A DNA stretch of 64,000 nucleotides from Gilliamella sp. wkB7 (GTDB taxonomy: Bacteria; Pseudomonadota; Gammaproteobacteria; Enterobacterales; Orbaceae), in NCBI RefSeq assembly GCF_001693435.1, contig NZ_CM004509.1, positions 1 through 64,000 on the forward strand, given 5' to 3'. The notes beneath the pieces are model-generated. The model made no database searches. It had not been told where the DNA came from and saw only the letters and a program-made list of their open reading frames with translations. Shown here piece after piece: positions 27,990 to 37,095 of this stretch (position 1 is its first letter; every line of letters begins with the position of its first letter). A program made the translations under genes and the position numbers.

Positions 27990-28979
27990 ATGAAAAAATT
28001 GATCAACAATCCCTCAGATATCGTTAATGAAATGATTGATGGTTTAATTGCTAGTAGCCCTACGTTATTAGAAAGAGTGGCTGATTCTCAAATAGTAATT
28101 AGAAAAAATTTAGGAATTGATAAAGTGGCAATTATAAGTGGAGGAGGTAGTGGTCATGAACCTGCTCATGCTGGTTTTGTTGGTCAAGGAATGTTAACTG
28201 CTGCTGTCTGTGGTCAAGTATTTACCTCACCCACACCCGATCAAATTTTTAACGCTATAAAAACCGCTGATTCAGGACAAGGAGTATTTCTTGTAATAAA
28301 GAATTACTCTGGTGACATTATGAATTTTGAAATGGCAAAAGATATGGCTGAAATGGAGGGTATCAAAGTCGATAGCTGTATTGTTGATGATGATATTGCT
28401 GTTGAAAATAGTACTTATACCCAAGGTAAGCGCGGGGTTGCTGGTACAATTTTAGTTCATAAGATTTTGGGGGCGGCCAGTGAACAAGGTGCCAGTTTAA
28501 CTGAAATCAAACAACTTTCAGAAAAAATTATTCCAAATATTAAAACAATTGGAGTGGCATTTTCTGGCGCAACCGTTCCCGAAGTTGGTAAACCCGGCTT
28601 TGTTCTTGCTGATGATGAAATTGAATATGGTGTTGGAATTCATGGTGAACCGGGATACAGACGAGAAAAACTACAATCTTCAAAATTTTTAGCTCAAGAA
28701 CTCATTAGTAAATTAAAAGTAGCATTTTCATTTCAAGAAAATGACCAATATGCAGTTTTGATTAATGGGTTAGGTGCCACCCCTTTAATGGAACAATATG
28801 TTTTTACCAATGATGTATTACGTCAATTAAAAACAGAAAAATTGAATGTACTATTTACAAAAGTCGGTAATTATATGACAGCAATTGATATGGCTGGCGT
28901 TTCTTTAACTTTAATGAAGATCGTAGATGACGAATGGCTCAAAAATCTTAATTACCCCGTAACGACATTAGCTTGGTGA
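27990..28979 (+). CDS. dhaK: PEP-dependent dihydroxyacetone kinase, substrate subunit
   Basis: This 329-residue protein binds dihydroxyacetone covalently through a histidine, seen in YGVGIHGEPGYRRE (about 218). It also has the conserved SGGGSGHEPAHAGFVG loop (about 50) and FLVIKNYSGDIMNF (about 104). It receives phosphate from DhaL-ATP to give dihydroxyacetone phosphate, which enters glycolysis. It sits between gldA and dhaL, 11 and 13 bases away. Confidence 0.96.
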   Translation: MKKLINNPSDIVNEMIDGLIASSPTLLERVADSQIVIRKNLGIDKVAIISGGGSGHEPAHAGFVGQGMLTAAVCGQVFTSPTPDQIFNAIKTADSGQGVFLVIKNYSGDIMNFEMAKDMAEMEGIKVDSCIVDDDIAVENSTYTQGKRGVAGTILVHKILGAASEQGASLTEIKQLSEKIIPNIKTIGVAFSGATVPEVGKPGFVLADDEIEYGVGIHGEPGYRREKLQSSKFLAQELISKLKVAFSFQENDQYAVLINGLGATPLMEQYVFTNDVLRQLKTEKLNVLFTKVGNYMTAIDMAGVSLTLMKIVDDEWLKNLNYPVTTLAW

Positions 28980-28992
28980 AAAGGAATAAATC

Positions 28993-29571
28993 ATGCTTGA
29001 TACAAAAAATGTTTTAAATTGGTTAAATGATTTTGCTAATGAAATTCAAAAAAATAAAACTTATTTAACTGATCTAGATACACCAATTGGCGATGGTGAC
29101 CATGGTAATAATATGAATCGTGGCGTAATTGCAATGCAAGCTGAACTTGCTAAAACATTGCCTAATTCAGTTTCTGAGATTTTTAGAATTACAGCGATGG
29201 CACTCATGGGAAATATTGGTGGTGCTTCAGGTCCACTTTATGGCTCAGCATTTATGGAAATGGCTAAAGCTGCTAAAGAAACTGATGAATTACCTCTCAT
29301 TATTCAAGCAGGACTTAATGGTATTCTCAAACGAGGTAAAGCCGCATGTGGTGAAAAAACGATGGTTGATGTGTGGACTCCTGTTTGTGAAAGTCTTTTA
29401 TCTAAACGACTAACGCAACAAATTATTGATATTGCCGTTGATTCAACAAAATCGATGATAGCAACAAAGGGACGAGCCTCTTATTTGGGAGAACGTTCAA
29501 TTGGTCATTTAGATCCTGGTTCTGTTTCAAGTGGGTATTTGTTCACATCGATGCTAAAAAATATTCAGTAA
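28993..29571 (+). CDS. dhaL: Dihydroxyacetone kinase, ADP-binding subunit
   Basis: This 192-residue helical-barrel subunit carries tightly bound ADP/ATP and passes phosphate to DhaK. The magnesium-binding aspartates are in DTPIGDGDHGNNMNRG (about 24-39), followed by the nucleotide loop MGNIGGASGPLYGSAF (about 77) and RASYLGERSIGHLDPGS (about 163). The length matches the family. DhaM, the next gene, recharges it from PEP. Confidence 0.96.
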   Translation: MLDTKNVLNWLNDFANEIQKNKTYLTDLDTPIGDGDHGNNMNRGVIAMQAELAKTLPNSVSEIFRITAMALMGNIGGASGPLYGSAFMEMAKAAKETDELPLIIQAGLNGILKRGKAACGEKTMVDVWTPVCESLLSKRLTQQIIDIAVDSTKSMIATKGRASYLGERSIGHLDPGSVSSGYLFTSMLKNIQ

Positions 29572-29586
29572 ACAAGGAAATTAATA

Positions 29587-29982
29587 ATGATAAGTTTCAT
29601 TCTTGTATCTCACAGTAAGAAGATAACGGATGGTTTGAAAGAGATGATTGATCAAATGGCGTTGAATCAAGAAAACGTGACTGTTTTTTCTCTTGGTGGA
29701 ACATCAGATGGAAATCTAGGAACAGATCCAATAGCAATATATGAAACTTTTCAAGAGCGCAAATCCGATGATGCTATTCTCGTATTCACGGATATAGGCA
29801 GTGCCGTAATGAGTTCAGAAGCAGCCGTTGATATGCTTGATGATGATGCGATTAAACAAAAAATTCATATTGTCAATTGCCCATTGGTCGAGGGAGCATT
29901 TATGGCTGCTGTTCAAATTGAAAATATTGATAGTCTTGAATCAATTTTTGAAGAATTAAAATCAATAAATAAAAAATGTTAG
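29587..29982 (+). CDS. dhaM: Dihydroxyacetone kinase phosphotransfer subunit (single EIIA domain)
   Basis: This 131-residue PTS EIIA-mannose-like protein has its phosphorylated histidine at position 9 in FILVSHSKKITDGL and the GTSDGNLGTDP and VFTDIGSAVMSSEAAVDML blocks. It takes phosphate from HPr and passes it to DhaL. E. coli DhaM is a longer fusion with HPr- and EI-like domains. Here only the EIIA domain is present, as in Firmicutes, so general PTS proteins must supply the rest. It is the last gene of the operon. Confidence 0.93.
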   Translation: MISFILVSHSKKITDGLKEMIDQMALNQENVTVFSLGGTSDGNLGTDPIAIYETFQERKSDDAILVFTDIGSAVMSSEAAVDMLDDDAIKQKIHIVNCPLVEGAFMAAVQIENIDSLESIFEELKSINKKC

Positions 29983-30390
29983 AGTCATTTGATAAGGAAT
30001 TTAATTAGATATAGATCAGAATAAAGAGTTAGATTAATACAAAGGCACATAATCGTTGATTAGAAACATTATCCTTGATCTTGTAAAATTTATTTATAAA
30101 GTTTGTTTATATATTATTGGTTGAGTAATTTGGACTCCTACTGATTTAATGGCCTTCTTTGTTGTCGATTCTCATTTTTTATATTTCTTCTATCCTCTTT
30201 GGAATGATAAATATAAATAAATTTCTAGTGAATTATCTAAAAGCTATGCCAGAACATAATGAAGCTTTTTGATTATTTATACTAATAATTTGAAGTGGGT
30301 GAATTTTTTAAATAATCCTACTGTTATGTATTTTTAATTTTATGATTTAATATTAACTGTATTGTCTAAATGATCTTAAAAATTATTAAG
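29983..30390. other. Gene-free spacer after dhaM
   Basis: About 400 AT-rich bases between the convergent dhaM and LysR genes. I see no coding-like frame and no clear dhaM terminator. Confidence 0.5.
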
Positions 30391-30411
30391 AAAAAAGCGG
30401 ACGGTAATCCG
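30391..30411 (-). terminator. Probable terminator of the LysR gene
   Basis: Read on the minus strand, a short CGGA-TTACCG-TCCG hairpin is followed by CTTTTTT, six bases after the LysR stop. The stem is short, but the T-run is good. Confidence 0.5.
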
Positions 30412-30417
30412 TTTAAA

Positions 30418-31341
30418 TTAGCCTATATAATGGTTTAAACTTGAGTGAAAAAAATCAATAATGGCTTTATTAACCGACGTTATTTTTAGATTTTTCCGCC
30501 AAATAAGGTAAATATTAATTTTTAATTTTTCATTTTGTTGGGTAATTAATTTTTTGTAGGATACACCATCAACTTTAGCTTGTGCCATCGATTGTGGTAA
30601 AAGCATAATTCCGTTACCTAACGCAACTTCAAGTAACATAGAAAGATTATCTGCAAGTTCTGCCCGTCTGATTATTGGTTTATCTAAATGATTGAATACT
30701 TTTTCACATTGTTCGTAAAAAAAAGGATTTAAATATTGTTTAAACCAAAAAAGGGGTAAATCAGTTACATCACTAAGGTTTACTTTATTTTGTTGGCTGC
30801 ATGGATGATTTGTTGGTAATACTAATGTCATTGGTTCTTGACAAACGAGTAGTGAGTTTTCGCTAAAATCTCTACCTGGATAGTCAGAAACAATTGCAAA
30901 ATCAATATTCCCTTTTTGTAATTCAAACAACAATTCTTTCGATGTATAGTCATGTTTATAGATCTTCGTTTCATCTCTAAACTCTGACAAAAACAATTTA
31001 AAAAAAGGAATATAGTCAAAACTTAAAGTTTTGGTTGTTCCGATAATAACTTTTTCATGACAGTTAGTTTTTGTTGATTTTACTATAGCGCAAAGATCAC
31101 TTAGTAATTTTGATACTTTTGATTTTAGTATTTCGCCATCTTTGGTTAATACGATGTTATGTGAGTTTCTTAAAAAAAGTGTACTTTGTAAGGTTTCTTC
31201 CAAATTTTTTATTTGAGTGGAAAGCGGGGGTTGACTTATGCCCAGTTTTTCAGCTGCACCCGTAAAGCTAAGTTCTTCACAGACAGCAATAAAATATTGT
31301 AATTGTTTAATTGTTGGTAATCTTTTGCTATAGATGTCCAT
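30418..31341 (-). CDS. LysR-type transcriptional regulator
   Basis: This 307-residue LTTR has the N-terminal winged helix (LQYFIAVCEELSFTGAAEKLGISQPPLSTQI, about 14-44) and a two-lobe effector domain containing TLVLPTNHPCSQQNKV (about 170). No effector can be named. The stump of an MFS transporter (31585-31749) lies on the other side of its promoter region, and LTTRs often control a divergent transporter, so the target may have been lost. Confidence 0.9.
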   Translation of the reverse strand: MDIYSKRLPTIKQLQYFIAVCEELSFTGAAEKLGISQPPLSTQIKNLEETLQSTLFLRNSHNIVLTKDGEILKSKVSKLLSDLCAIVKSTKTNCHEKVIIGTTKTLSFDYIPFFKLFLSEFRDETKIYKHDYTSKELLFELQKGNIDFAIVSDYPGRDFSENSLLVCQEPMTLVLPTNHPCSQQNKVNLSDVTDLPLFWFKQYLNPFFYEQCEKVFNHLDKPIIRRAELADNLSMLLEVALGNGIMLLPQSMAQAKVDGVSYKKLITQQNEKLKINIYLIWRKNLKITSVNKAIIDFFHSSLNHYIG

Positions 31342-31584
31342 AAATTTACTATTCCTAATAAGCTCGTTGTCTGATTCTAAAGTCGCTTTGACATTTATCT
31401 GCCTTAATTATTATCTTGTTATTATGAATCAGATATTTGTATTTTGCATTTATTTATATGATTTTTTTGTAATACGATTTTCGTATAACAAAATATGTAT
31501 TTTTCAACTCATGTTTTGTTAGTTAAGCTTTCTTAAACTTAAAAAAACTCTAAATGTTATTTTGTTCATGGAATCAATGTCTAA

Positions 31585-31749
31585 TTTTTTTGTTTGGCGG
31601 ATGGCAGTATTGGTACTTATCTATCGGGTATAGTTTATCAAAACATGGCTTGGATTGGAGTGATAGCTATTTGTGTCATATTAAGCATGGTTAATCTAAT
31701 TCTAGCTATTTTTGGTATTCAATACATTAAAAATAGTCATAAACATTAA
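31585..31749 (+). pseudogene. C-terminal stump of an MFS transporter
   Basis: An open frame bounded upstream by a stop reads LADGSIGTYLSGIVYQ, then a hydrophobic helix (WIGVIAICVILSMVNLILA), FGIQYIKN and a stop. The GTYLSG motif followed by a final transmembrane helix is what ends many MFS sugar or drug transporters. The N-terminal eleven helices are absent, with only AT-rich spacer between here and the divergent LysR gene. Substrate is unknown. Confidence 0.65.
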
Positions 31750-31781
31750 AGTGTAGCAGTTATTTATTAAGGAAACTTGTT

Positions 31782-32573
31782 ATGAAAAAAAGATTATTAC
31801 ATTTCTCTCTATTTATATTTTGCTTCTTTTATACAGGATTAAGTATGGCAAATTTAACAAAGTTAGCTTCTGGTTTTAATGCTCCCACAGGCATCGCCTT
31901 TGATAGTTCAGGTGTAATGTATGTGACAAATTGGTCTGGTGATTCAATCGTAAAAGTTAAAAACAATGGTGAAAAGGAGACTGTTTATACTGGTATCGCT
32001 TCTCCTGCAGGAATCGTCATTGATACACAAGATAATATCTATGTTTCATCTTATAGTGATGACTATATTTTAAAAATTACGCAAAATGGTCAATCTCAAA
32101 AAATATCAGACGGCTATCATACACCTACGGGTATCGCTTTCTCTAATAATGGACAATTATTGATCACCAATCGTTCAACAGGTGAAATTGTGTCACTTGA
32201 TTTAGACACGAAGCAAAAGACCATCATAGCTAAAGGTTTGACTACACCAGTTGGTGTAACTCAACTACCTGATAATAGTTTAGTTGTTTCTCAATATAGC
32301 GGTCGTTTGACCATGATCCAACCTAATGGTGATAAAACTGAATTAGGTGATCAATTTGATCGTCCAGGGGTAGGTATTGCAACAATTTCGTCAAATATTG
32401 TGGCAGTTATTGATAATGGTGCTGGAATGGTGCGACAAATTGATGTAAAAACCAAAAAAGTAACAAATTTAGCCTCGTCCCTATCGGGAGCAGTCGCATT
32501 AGCATATTATAAAAATCGTTACTATATTGGAACTTGGGGAGACGGTTCAGTCTATGGGGTGGATAGTAATTAA
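31782..32573 (+). CDS. Secreted NHL/SMP-30-type beta-propeller protein
   Basis: This 263-residue protein has a signal peptide (LLHFSLFIFCFFYTGLSMA, about 4-22) and five to six repeats of about 40 residues. The unit is seen as APTGIAFDSSGVMYVTNW, SPAGIVIDTQDNIYVSSY, TPTGIAFSNNGQLLITN and TPVGVTQLPDNSLVVSQ. This is the NHL/gluconolactonase-like six-bladed propeller. Members bind sugars, lactones or peptides; the catalytic metal residues of true gluconolactonases are not obvious, so a binding or scaffold role in the periplasm is possible. It has its own AAGGA ribosome site and terminator. Confidence 0.85.
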   Translation: MKKRLLHFSLFIFCFFYTGLSMANLTKLASGFNAPTGIAFDSSGVMYVTNWSGDSIVKVKNNGEKETVYTGIASPAGIVIDTQDNIYVSSYSDDYILKITQNGQSQKISDGYHTPTGIAFSNNGQLLITNRSTGEIVSLDLDTKQKTIIAKGLTTPVGVTQLPDNSLVVSQYSGRLTMIQPNGDKTELGDQFDRPGVGIATISSNIVAVIDNGAGMVRQIDVKTKKVTNLASSLSGAVALAYYKNRYYIGTWGDGSVYGVDSN

Positions 32574-32662
32574 AATTGGATAAATAATCACAATTACTTT
32601 AACAGGCTAGTTGAAATAAAGTTTTATATAAAGATATAAATATAAAACTTATAAGTAATAGG

Positions 32663-32694
32663 ATTACCCTATTTAATATTTTCGATAGGGTAAT
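32663..32694 (+). terminator. Stem-loop after the propeller gene
   Basis: A perfect 10-bp stem, ATTACCCTAT/ATAGGGTAAT, has a 12-base loop and lies about 90 bases after the stop at 32573. The following T-content is modest. Confidence 0.6.
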
Positions 32695-32806
32695 TTGCAT
32701 TATTTCTATCAAATATTAAATAAAATAATAAGTTTAATTTACAATTAATCATTGTGTTTTATAATACTGACGTCCGCCATATACAAAACAATATATAGGA
32801 ATATCA

Positions 32807-33442
32807 ATGAAAGAGAGAATTAAAAAACCTTATTATGCTTTCGATCCTAATGAAGCTCATTTTCTATTTGAACGTACGATTAAACTTGATTCTCAACCGG
32901 AGCTATTTGCAAAAATTCCACGCATTATTCATCGTCTGTATTTTCCTAAATATGCATTCATGGTATTGGCGGGTTCAATCGTTGCTTTTATACTGGTGTG
33001 TTTTCTATTTTCCACGTTTTTCACTTTAACTAATGCATTAACACAGTTTTTTGCTTTAATCCCATTAGTTGGAATCGTTGCTATAATCTATCTTATTAGA
33101 CACTATGTACAGATTTATTTAGAAATACGCTTAATTAAAAAACTTTACAAAAAAGCTACATGGCCTGTTGAATGTTATTGTGCTTTTTTTGAAGAAGGTA
33201 TTTGTATAAAATCGATCGACATGGAAGGTGTATTCTATTGGGATGATTTTATGGCCTTAGGATGCTGCAACGAGGCTATAGTTTTTCATTTTTGTCCTGC
33301 AGGTACAGAAAGTGGAAAATTTTTCAAACAATACTATCCTTATTTAGACAATGTTTACATTTTTATTAATGGTGATGAGAAAATACTTGAACTTATAAAA
33401 TTAGTTGATGAACAAGTTGGTGATCTAGTCGCTTTTACATAA
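32807..33442 (+). CDS. YcxB-like membrane protein
   Basis: This 211-residue protein has two neighbouring transmembrane helices (YAFMVLAGSIVAFILVCFLF, about 49-68, and FALIPLVGIVAIIYLIRHY, about 82-100). A cytosolic domain follows with the YcxB-type end: GICIKSIDMEGVFYWDDFMAL (about 138) and a VYIFINGDEKILELI strand. YcxB domains occur in small uncharacterised membrane proteins. The gene has no visible partner, and the 233-base gap upstream contains the previous terminator. Function is unknown. Confidence 0.75.
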   Translation: MKERIKKPYYAFDPNEAHFLFERTIKLDSQPELFAKIPRIIHRLYFPKYAFMVLAGSIVAFILVCFLFSTFFTLTNALTQFFALIPLVGIVAIIYLIRHYVQIYLEIRLIKKLYKKATWPVECYCAFFEEGICIKSIDMEGVFYWDDFMALGCCNEAIVFHFCPAGTESGKFFKQYYPYLDNVYIFINGDEKILELIKLVDEQVGDLVAFT

Positions 33443-33814
33443 TGATCTACAAAAGATAAATTTCAGTCTTTAGGTTCTAATTTTATTTTTTAAACTTATT
33501 TGTTTAATTAAATTGTTTTGGTACATTAGGCATAATTTGCACTATTAACATACCACTTAATTATAGTAGAAAAAGTAATTGTTACAAGTGAATTGCATGT
33601 ATAAAATTTAATCGATAATGATGATGTTATATAAGAAAAGTTCGAAAAATTATAGAGTTCGAAAAAGATAAAATGACTTCAGTAATTAATTGATTTTACA
33701 TTAGTTAACAAATCTTTCTAAGATAAGTTTGCTAATTTTTTTTAAAATATTATACTTCGCAACATAAGATTATATTTATAAAAAAGTAATCATTTGTAGG
33801 GAGGAAGTAATAAT

Positions 33815-34240
33815 ATGTTAAAATGCAGTTGGTTTATGGGGGATCATAATTTAGATTCCTCTTTAAATCCCCAAAAGTGTTTTCAGTCAATCTCTAATCT
33901 TGCATCAGGCTTATCTAAAATAATGTTAGATAAATCTTTTTATTGTAAGATTTCCTTGATTAGTGCAAGTATTTTTGTGGGGCTAAGTATTAATGATGTA
34001 ACCGCATTAAATGTAAGGACAGCGAATGTAATTCAAGCTAATCCGACTTACTTAATTAATACTGAAGAAGTTGAAACACAATCAGGTTCAACTTTATCTG
34101 ATGAAGGTGTAAATGCAGAGAATGATGATGAATTAGATGCAGACGATGAACTTGAAGATGAGTCTGAGTTAGATAATGACCAAATGATTGAGATAACTCC
34201 TATATCAGGAAAAAATCACTTAATTAACTCAATACACTAA
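33815..34240 (+). CDS. N-terminal piece of a surface protein (likely truncated autotransporter)
   Basis: A 141-codon frame sits behind a strong GGGAGGAAG ribosome site. After a 50-residue hydrophilic leader there is a hydrophobic segment (YCKISLISASIFVGLSINDV, about 48-67) ending in an AL-N cut-like site, then a highly acidic stretch (about 95-128, dominated by D and E). An extended leader before the hydrophobic core resembles the long signal regions of autotransporters. Downstream DNA (34399-34595 and 34858-34950) holds repeat-like and barrel-like fragments in broken frames. I infer that this is the surviving front of a decayed adhesin; it could also be a small secreted acidic protein. Confidence 0.5.
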   Translation: MLKCSWFMGDHNLDSSLNPQKCFQSISNLASGLSKIMLDKSFYCKISLISASIFVGLSINDVTALNVRTANVIQANPTYLINTEEVETQSGSTLSDEGVNAENDDELDADDELEDESELDNDQMIEITPISGKNHLINSIH

Positions 34241-34398
34241 ACTAAAAGTTATATAATTATTGTATTAGTATGCTGGCGCTGAGTTCAGTGTGTTAGTTTA
34301 TACTTAAATAAAAGGAAAATGATATGATTGAAAGCATATAAGGAAGTCATGCTGAAAACTGAAGTCCATTTTAAATATCATATAAATCAATAGTAGGT

Positions 34399-34595
34399 CT
34401 AACTTACTGTCAATTCAAGATCTAATATCAACCACTAAATACGGGTGTCTTTTTAATGTTAGTGGAGCTTACCTTGTAGTATTCAATAATGGATTAGTTA
34501 ATACAAATGTAAAATTTTATGGTTTGAAAAATACATATTTTGTCTGGCTAAAAAATTGTATTTCATTGAATTATTTTGTGAAAAGTCTAACTTAA
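34399..34595 (+). pseudogene. Fragment resembling an AIDA-type adhesin repeat
   Basis: An open stretch without a start reads STTKYGCLFNVSGAYLVVFN, then NGLVNTNVKF, and ends at a stop at 34593. The pattern of short beta-strands with VSGAYLVVFNNGLVNTNV resembles the passenger repeats of AIDA-I-like autotransporters. It is too short and divergent for certainty. It lies between the truncated leader gene and a possible barrel end. Confidence 0.4.
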
Positions 34596-34857
34596 AGTCA
34601 TAAAAAATTCCTAATTTTAAGTAGGATAATTGCAGCGATAGTTGGATACTAACAAAATTAATTGTGCATCTTGCAACAGTGATCATTTTATATTTGGCTG
34701 AATGGTTGTTTTAAATGTTTAATTCAATAATGAATCTCATTTCAATGACCAAAATTTATTGTTACACAACTTAACTATCCACGTAACCACATTATTGTTC
34801 GAAATTAGTATCGTAAAATCAATTCTATACAGAGCAATCATCAACCAAATTATCTAA

Positions 34858-34950
34858 AATAATAAAAAACTGTATTATGCTTGCAATCGCAGTGAAATCA
34901 AAGTTGACTATAGCAGGGGTAACGATCTAATCTCTTTTGGCATCAATTAA
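34858..34950 (+). pseudogene. Fragment resembling the last strand of an outer-membrane barrel
   Basis: An open stretch closed upstream by a stop ends EIKVDYSRGNDLISFGIN and then TAA. Autotransporter barrels commonly end with a GNDxISFGxNYxF-like strand; here the final aromatic residues are missing. With the two pieces upstream it would complete the outline of a dead autotransporter gene. The match is by eye only. Confidence 0.35.
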
Positions 34951-35034
34951 ATAATACATTTGTTCAATATCTCATTTTTTACTAAAACGTATAGTTAACC
35001 TGAAACTTTTTCACAGTATAATCGGGCATAAAAT

Positions 35035-35616
35035 TTATAGGGTTATATTGACTCTGCCACGGGTAATATCACTGATATCTTTTTGTAATAATACTGAATT
35101 ATCTTTAGTAATGGCTACGCTTACTTTTACTCCTTCAGCATCAAATTCTTGATTTTCAATAATCGCATCAAGTTCTTTAAGGCGATTTTCGATAATAGGC
35201 CATTCGTTATAGTAACAATGAAATTGCAAAGTAATGCGTGCTATAAGTTCAATCAATGTTGCTTGTTGAAGGCAGTGACTTGCAGAACCACCATATGCAC
35301 GAATTAACCCCCCAGTGCCTAATTTTATACCACCAAAGTAACGAGTAATGACTACTACAACTTGATCGCAATCTTGTCCTTCAATCGCTGACAAAATAGG
35401 GCGTCCCGCTGTACTGGTAGGTTCGCCATCATCATTAAAACGGTATTGCTGTCCAATCTTCCATGCCCAGCAATTATGAGTGGCATTAGGATCACTGATT
35501 GAGTCAATGAATTGAGCAGCTTGTTCGGCCGATATTACTGGCGCCGCATTGACAATAAAACGACTTTTTTTGATTTCTTCGGTGAGTTGGGTGGGAATTG
35601 CTAATGTATATGGCAT
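35035..35616 (-). CDS. yigZ: YigZ/IMPACT-family protein
   Basis: This 193-residue protein has the N-terminal IMPACT fold. Motifs are EEIKKSRFIVNAAPV (about 13), ATHNCWAWKIG (about 46-56), NDDGEPTSTAGRPILSAIEG (about 62-81) and the ITRYFGGIKLGTGGLIRAYG signature (about 92-111). A C-terminal DUF1949 domain follows. In yeast the homologue acts on the Gcn2 translation-stress pathway; the bacterial role is unclear. It is divergent from nfi with only 33 bases between starts. Confidence 0.93.
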   Translation of the reverse strand: MPYTLAIPTQLTEEIKKSRFIVNAAPVISAEQAAQFIDSISDPNATHNCWAWKIGQQYRFNDDGEPTSTAGRPILSAIEGQDCDQVVVVITRYFGGIKLGTGGLIRAYGGSASHCLQQATLIELIARITLQFHCYYNEWPIIENRLKELDAIIENQEFDAEGVKVSVAITKDNSVLLQKDISDITRGRVNITL

Positions 35617-35670
35617 TCGTATTCTGGTAAAATTGTTTCATAACTGATAATGATACTGATCATAATTAAA

Positions 35671-36342
35671 ATGTCTATTAATTTACAACAATTAAAACAA
35701 ACCCAGTTATCGTTGGCTAATCAAGTGAGATTGTCCGATGACTTTAACGAACCAATCAATTTTATTGGTGGTACTGATGTGGGATTTGAAGATGATGGTA
35801 ATATTACTCGAGCGGCGATAGTCGTGCTAAGTTATCCTGAATTTTCTGTTGTTGAATATCATGTAGCTCGTTTAAAAACTGAGTTTCCTTATATTCCCGG
35901 CTATTTATCCTTTCGGGAATATCCTGCTTTATTGGCAGCATGGCAACAAATAAAGCAAAAACCAGATTTGCTATTGGTCGATGGTCAAGGTATTGCTCAT
36001 CCCAGACGTTTAGGAATTGCCAGTCATCTTGGTTTATTGTTGGACATGCCAACCATTGGAGTGGCTAAAAAACGATTATGTGGACAATATGAAACATTAC
36101 CAAAACAAGCAGGCAATGTTACTCCTTTGTTAGATAAACAACAGCAGATAGGTTGGGTATTGCAAAGTAAAAATAATTGCAATCCTTTATTTATTTCAGC
36201 AGGACATCGTGTCAGTCAAGCGAGTGCATTAAAGTGGGTGAACCTGTGTTTACGAGGTTATCGTTTACCTGAGCCAACTCGTTGGGCAGATGCGATTGCG
36301 TCGAATAAACCTCTATTTAAGAAGTTATTAAATGAAAAATAG
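35671..36342 (+). CDS. nfi: Endonuclease V (deoxyinosine 3'-endonuclease)
   Basis: This enzyme nicks DNA one base 3' of deaminated adenines and starts their repair. Key blocks match E. coli Nfi: [19 protein letters not shown] (catalytic Asp, about 36), [19 protein letters not shown] (about 76), [20 protein letters not shown] (second Asp, about 104) and [14 protein letters not shown] use the ATG at 35671, giving 223 residues, because the family begins here. A start at 35650 would add seven hydrophobic residues. Neither has a good ribosome site. Its end overlaps trmN6 by 11 bases. Confidence 0.94.
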   Translation: MSINLQQLKQTQLSLANQVRLSDDFNEPINFIGGTDVGFEDDGNITRAAIVVLSYPEFSVVEYHVARLKTEFPYIPGYLSFREYPALLAAWQQIKQKPDLLLVDGQGIAHPRRLGIASHLGLLLDMPTIGVAKKRLCGQYETLPKQAGNVTPLLDKQQQIGWVLQSKNNCNPLFISAGHRVSQASALKWVNLCLRGYRLPEPTRWADAIASNKPLFKKLLNEK

Positions 36343-37081
36343 TCATCAAGAACCTTTAAAAAAAGGCGGTTTTACGTTTAAACGTTTTTTTGTTGCGCAT
36401 GATAAAAGTCCTATGCAGGTAACAACGGATAGTTGTTTACTTGGTGCTTGGGCTCCAATTGACCATCATCCGCAAAAAATCCTTGATATTGGTACAGGAT
36501 GTGGAGTGATAGCATTAATGTTGGCTCAGCGTTTGGCTCATAACCCTTGCCAAATTGATGCTATTGATATTAATGCGGATGCTATAAAGCAGTGTCAAGA
36601 AAATAGTATGCACGCAGGTTTGTCATCGGTCAGGGCTCAACAAGCAGATATTAATAAATTTGGTCTTAATCAGGAGGTGTGTTATGACCTAATTGTAACA
36701 AATCCACCTTATTTTGAACCAGCCGTCGATTGTCGCAATAGCCAACGACAACTTGCTCGTTATACTGAAAGTTTGAATTTTGAACAGCTTATAAACTCAG
36801 TCAAACGCTTGTTAAAACCAGATGGTCTGTTTGGTTTGGTTCTCCCTTTTCATATGGCTGATCAGTTTATTTGTCTGTGTAAGGCAAATCAGCTTTTTTT
36901 ACAGCAAGAGTTGTATGTCAAATATAATGCCAATAAAAACTTTTCATTGTCCTTATTGGCTTTTTCTTTAACTAATAGTGGTCAAGTGCTCAGTGAGCAA
37001 CTTTGTATGCGTGATGATGATGGACGTTATTCATCAGCATTCAGACAATTATTGAATGATTTTTATCTATTCCGAAAATAA
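36332..37081 (+). CDS. trmN6: tRNA1(Val) (adenine(37)-N6)-methyltransferase
   Basis: This 249-residue class I SAM methyltransferase (YfiC family) methylates A37 of tRNA1-Val. It has the front [23 protein letters not shown], the SAM loop [18 protein letters not shown] (about 50) and the catalytic NPPYF (about 129-133), typical of N6-adenine enzymes. It overlaps the end of nfi, so the two are co-transcribed. It converges with the amino-acid antiporter gene, 14 bases away. Confidence 0.93.
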   Translation: MKNSHQEPLKKGGFTFKRFFVAHDKSPMQVTTDSCLLGAWAPIDHHPQKILDIGTGCGVIALMLAQRLAHNPCQIDAIDINADAIKQCQENSMHAGLSSVRAQQADINKFGLNQEVCYDLIVTNPPYFEPAVDCRNSQRQLARYTESLNFEQLINSVKRLLKPDGLFGLVLPFHMADQFICLCKANQLFLQQELYVKYNANKNFSLSLLAFSLTNSGQVLSEQLCMRDDDGRYSSAFRQLLNDFYLFRK

Positions 37082-37095
37082 TTCTCTATTATGAG

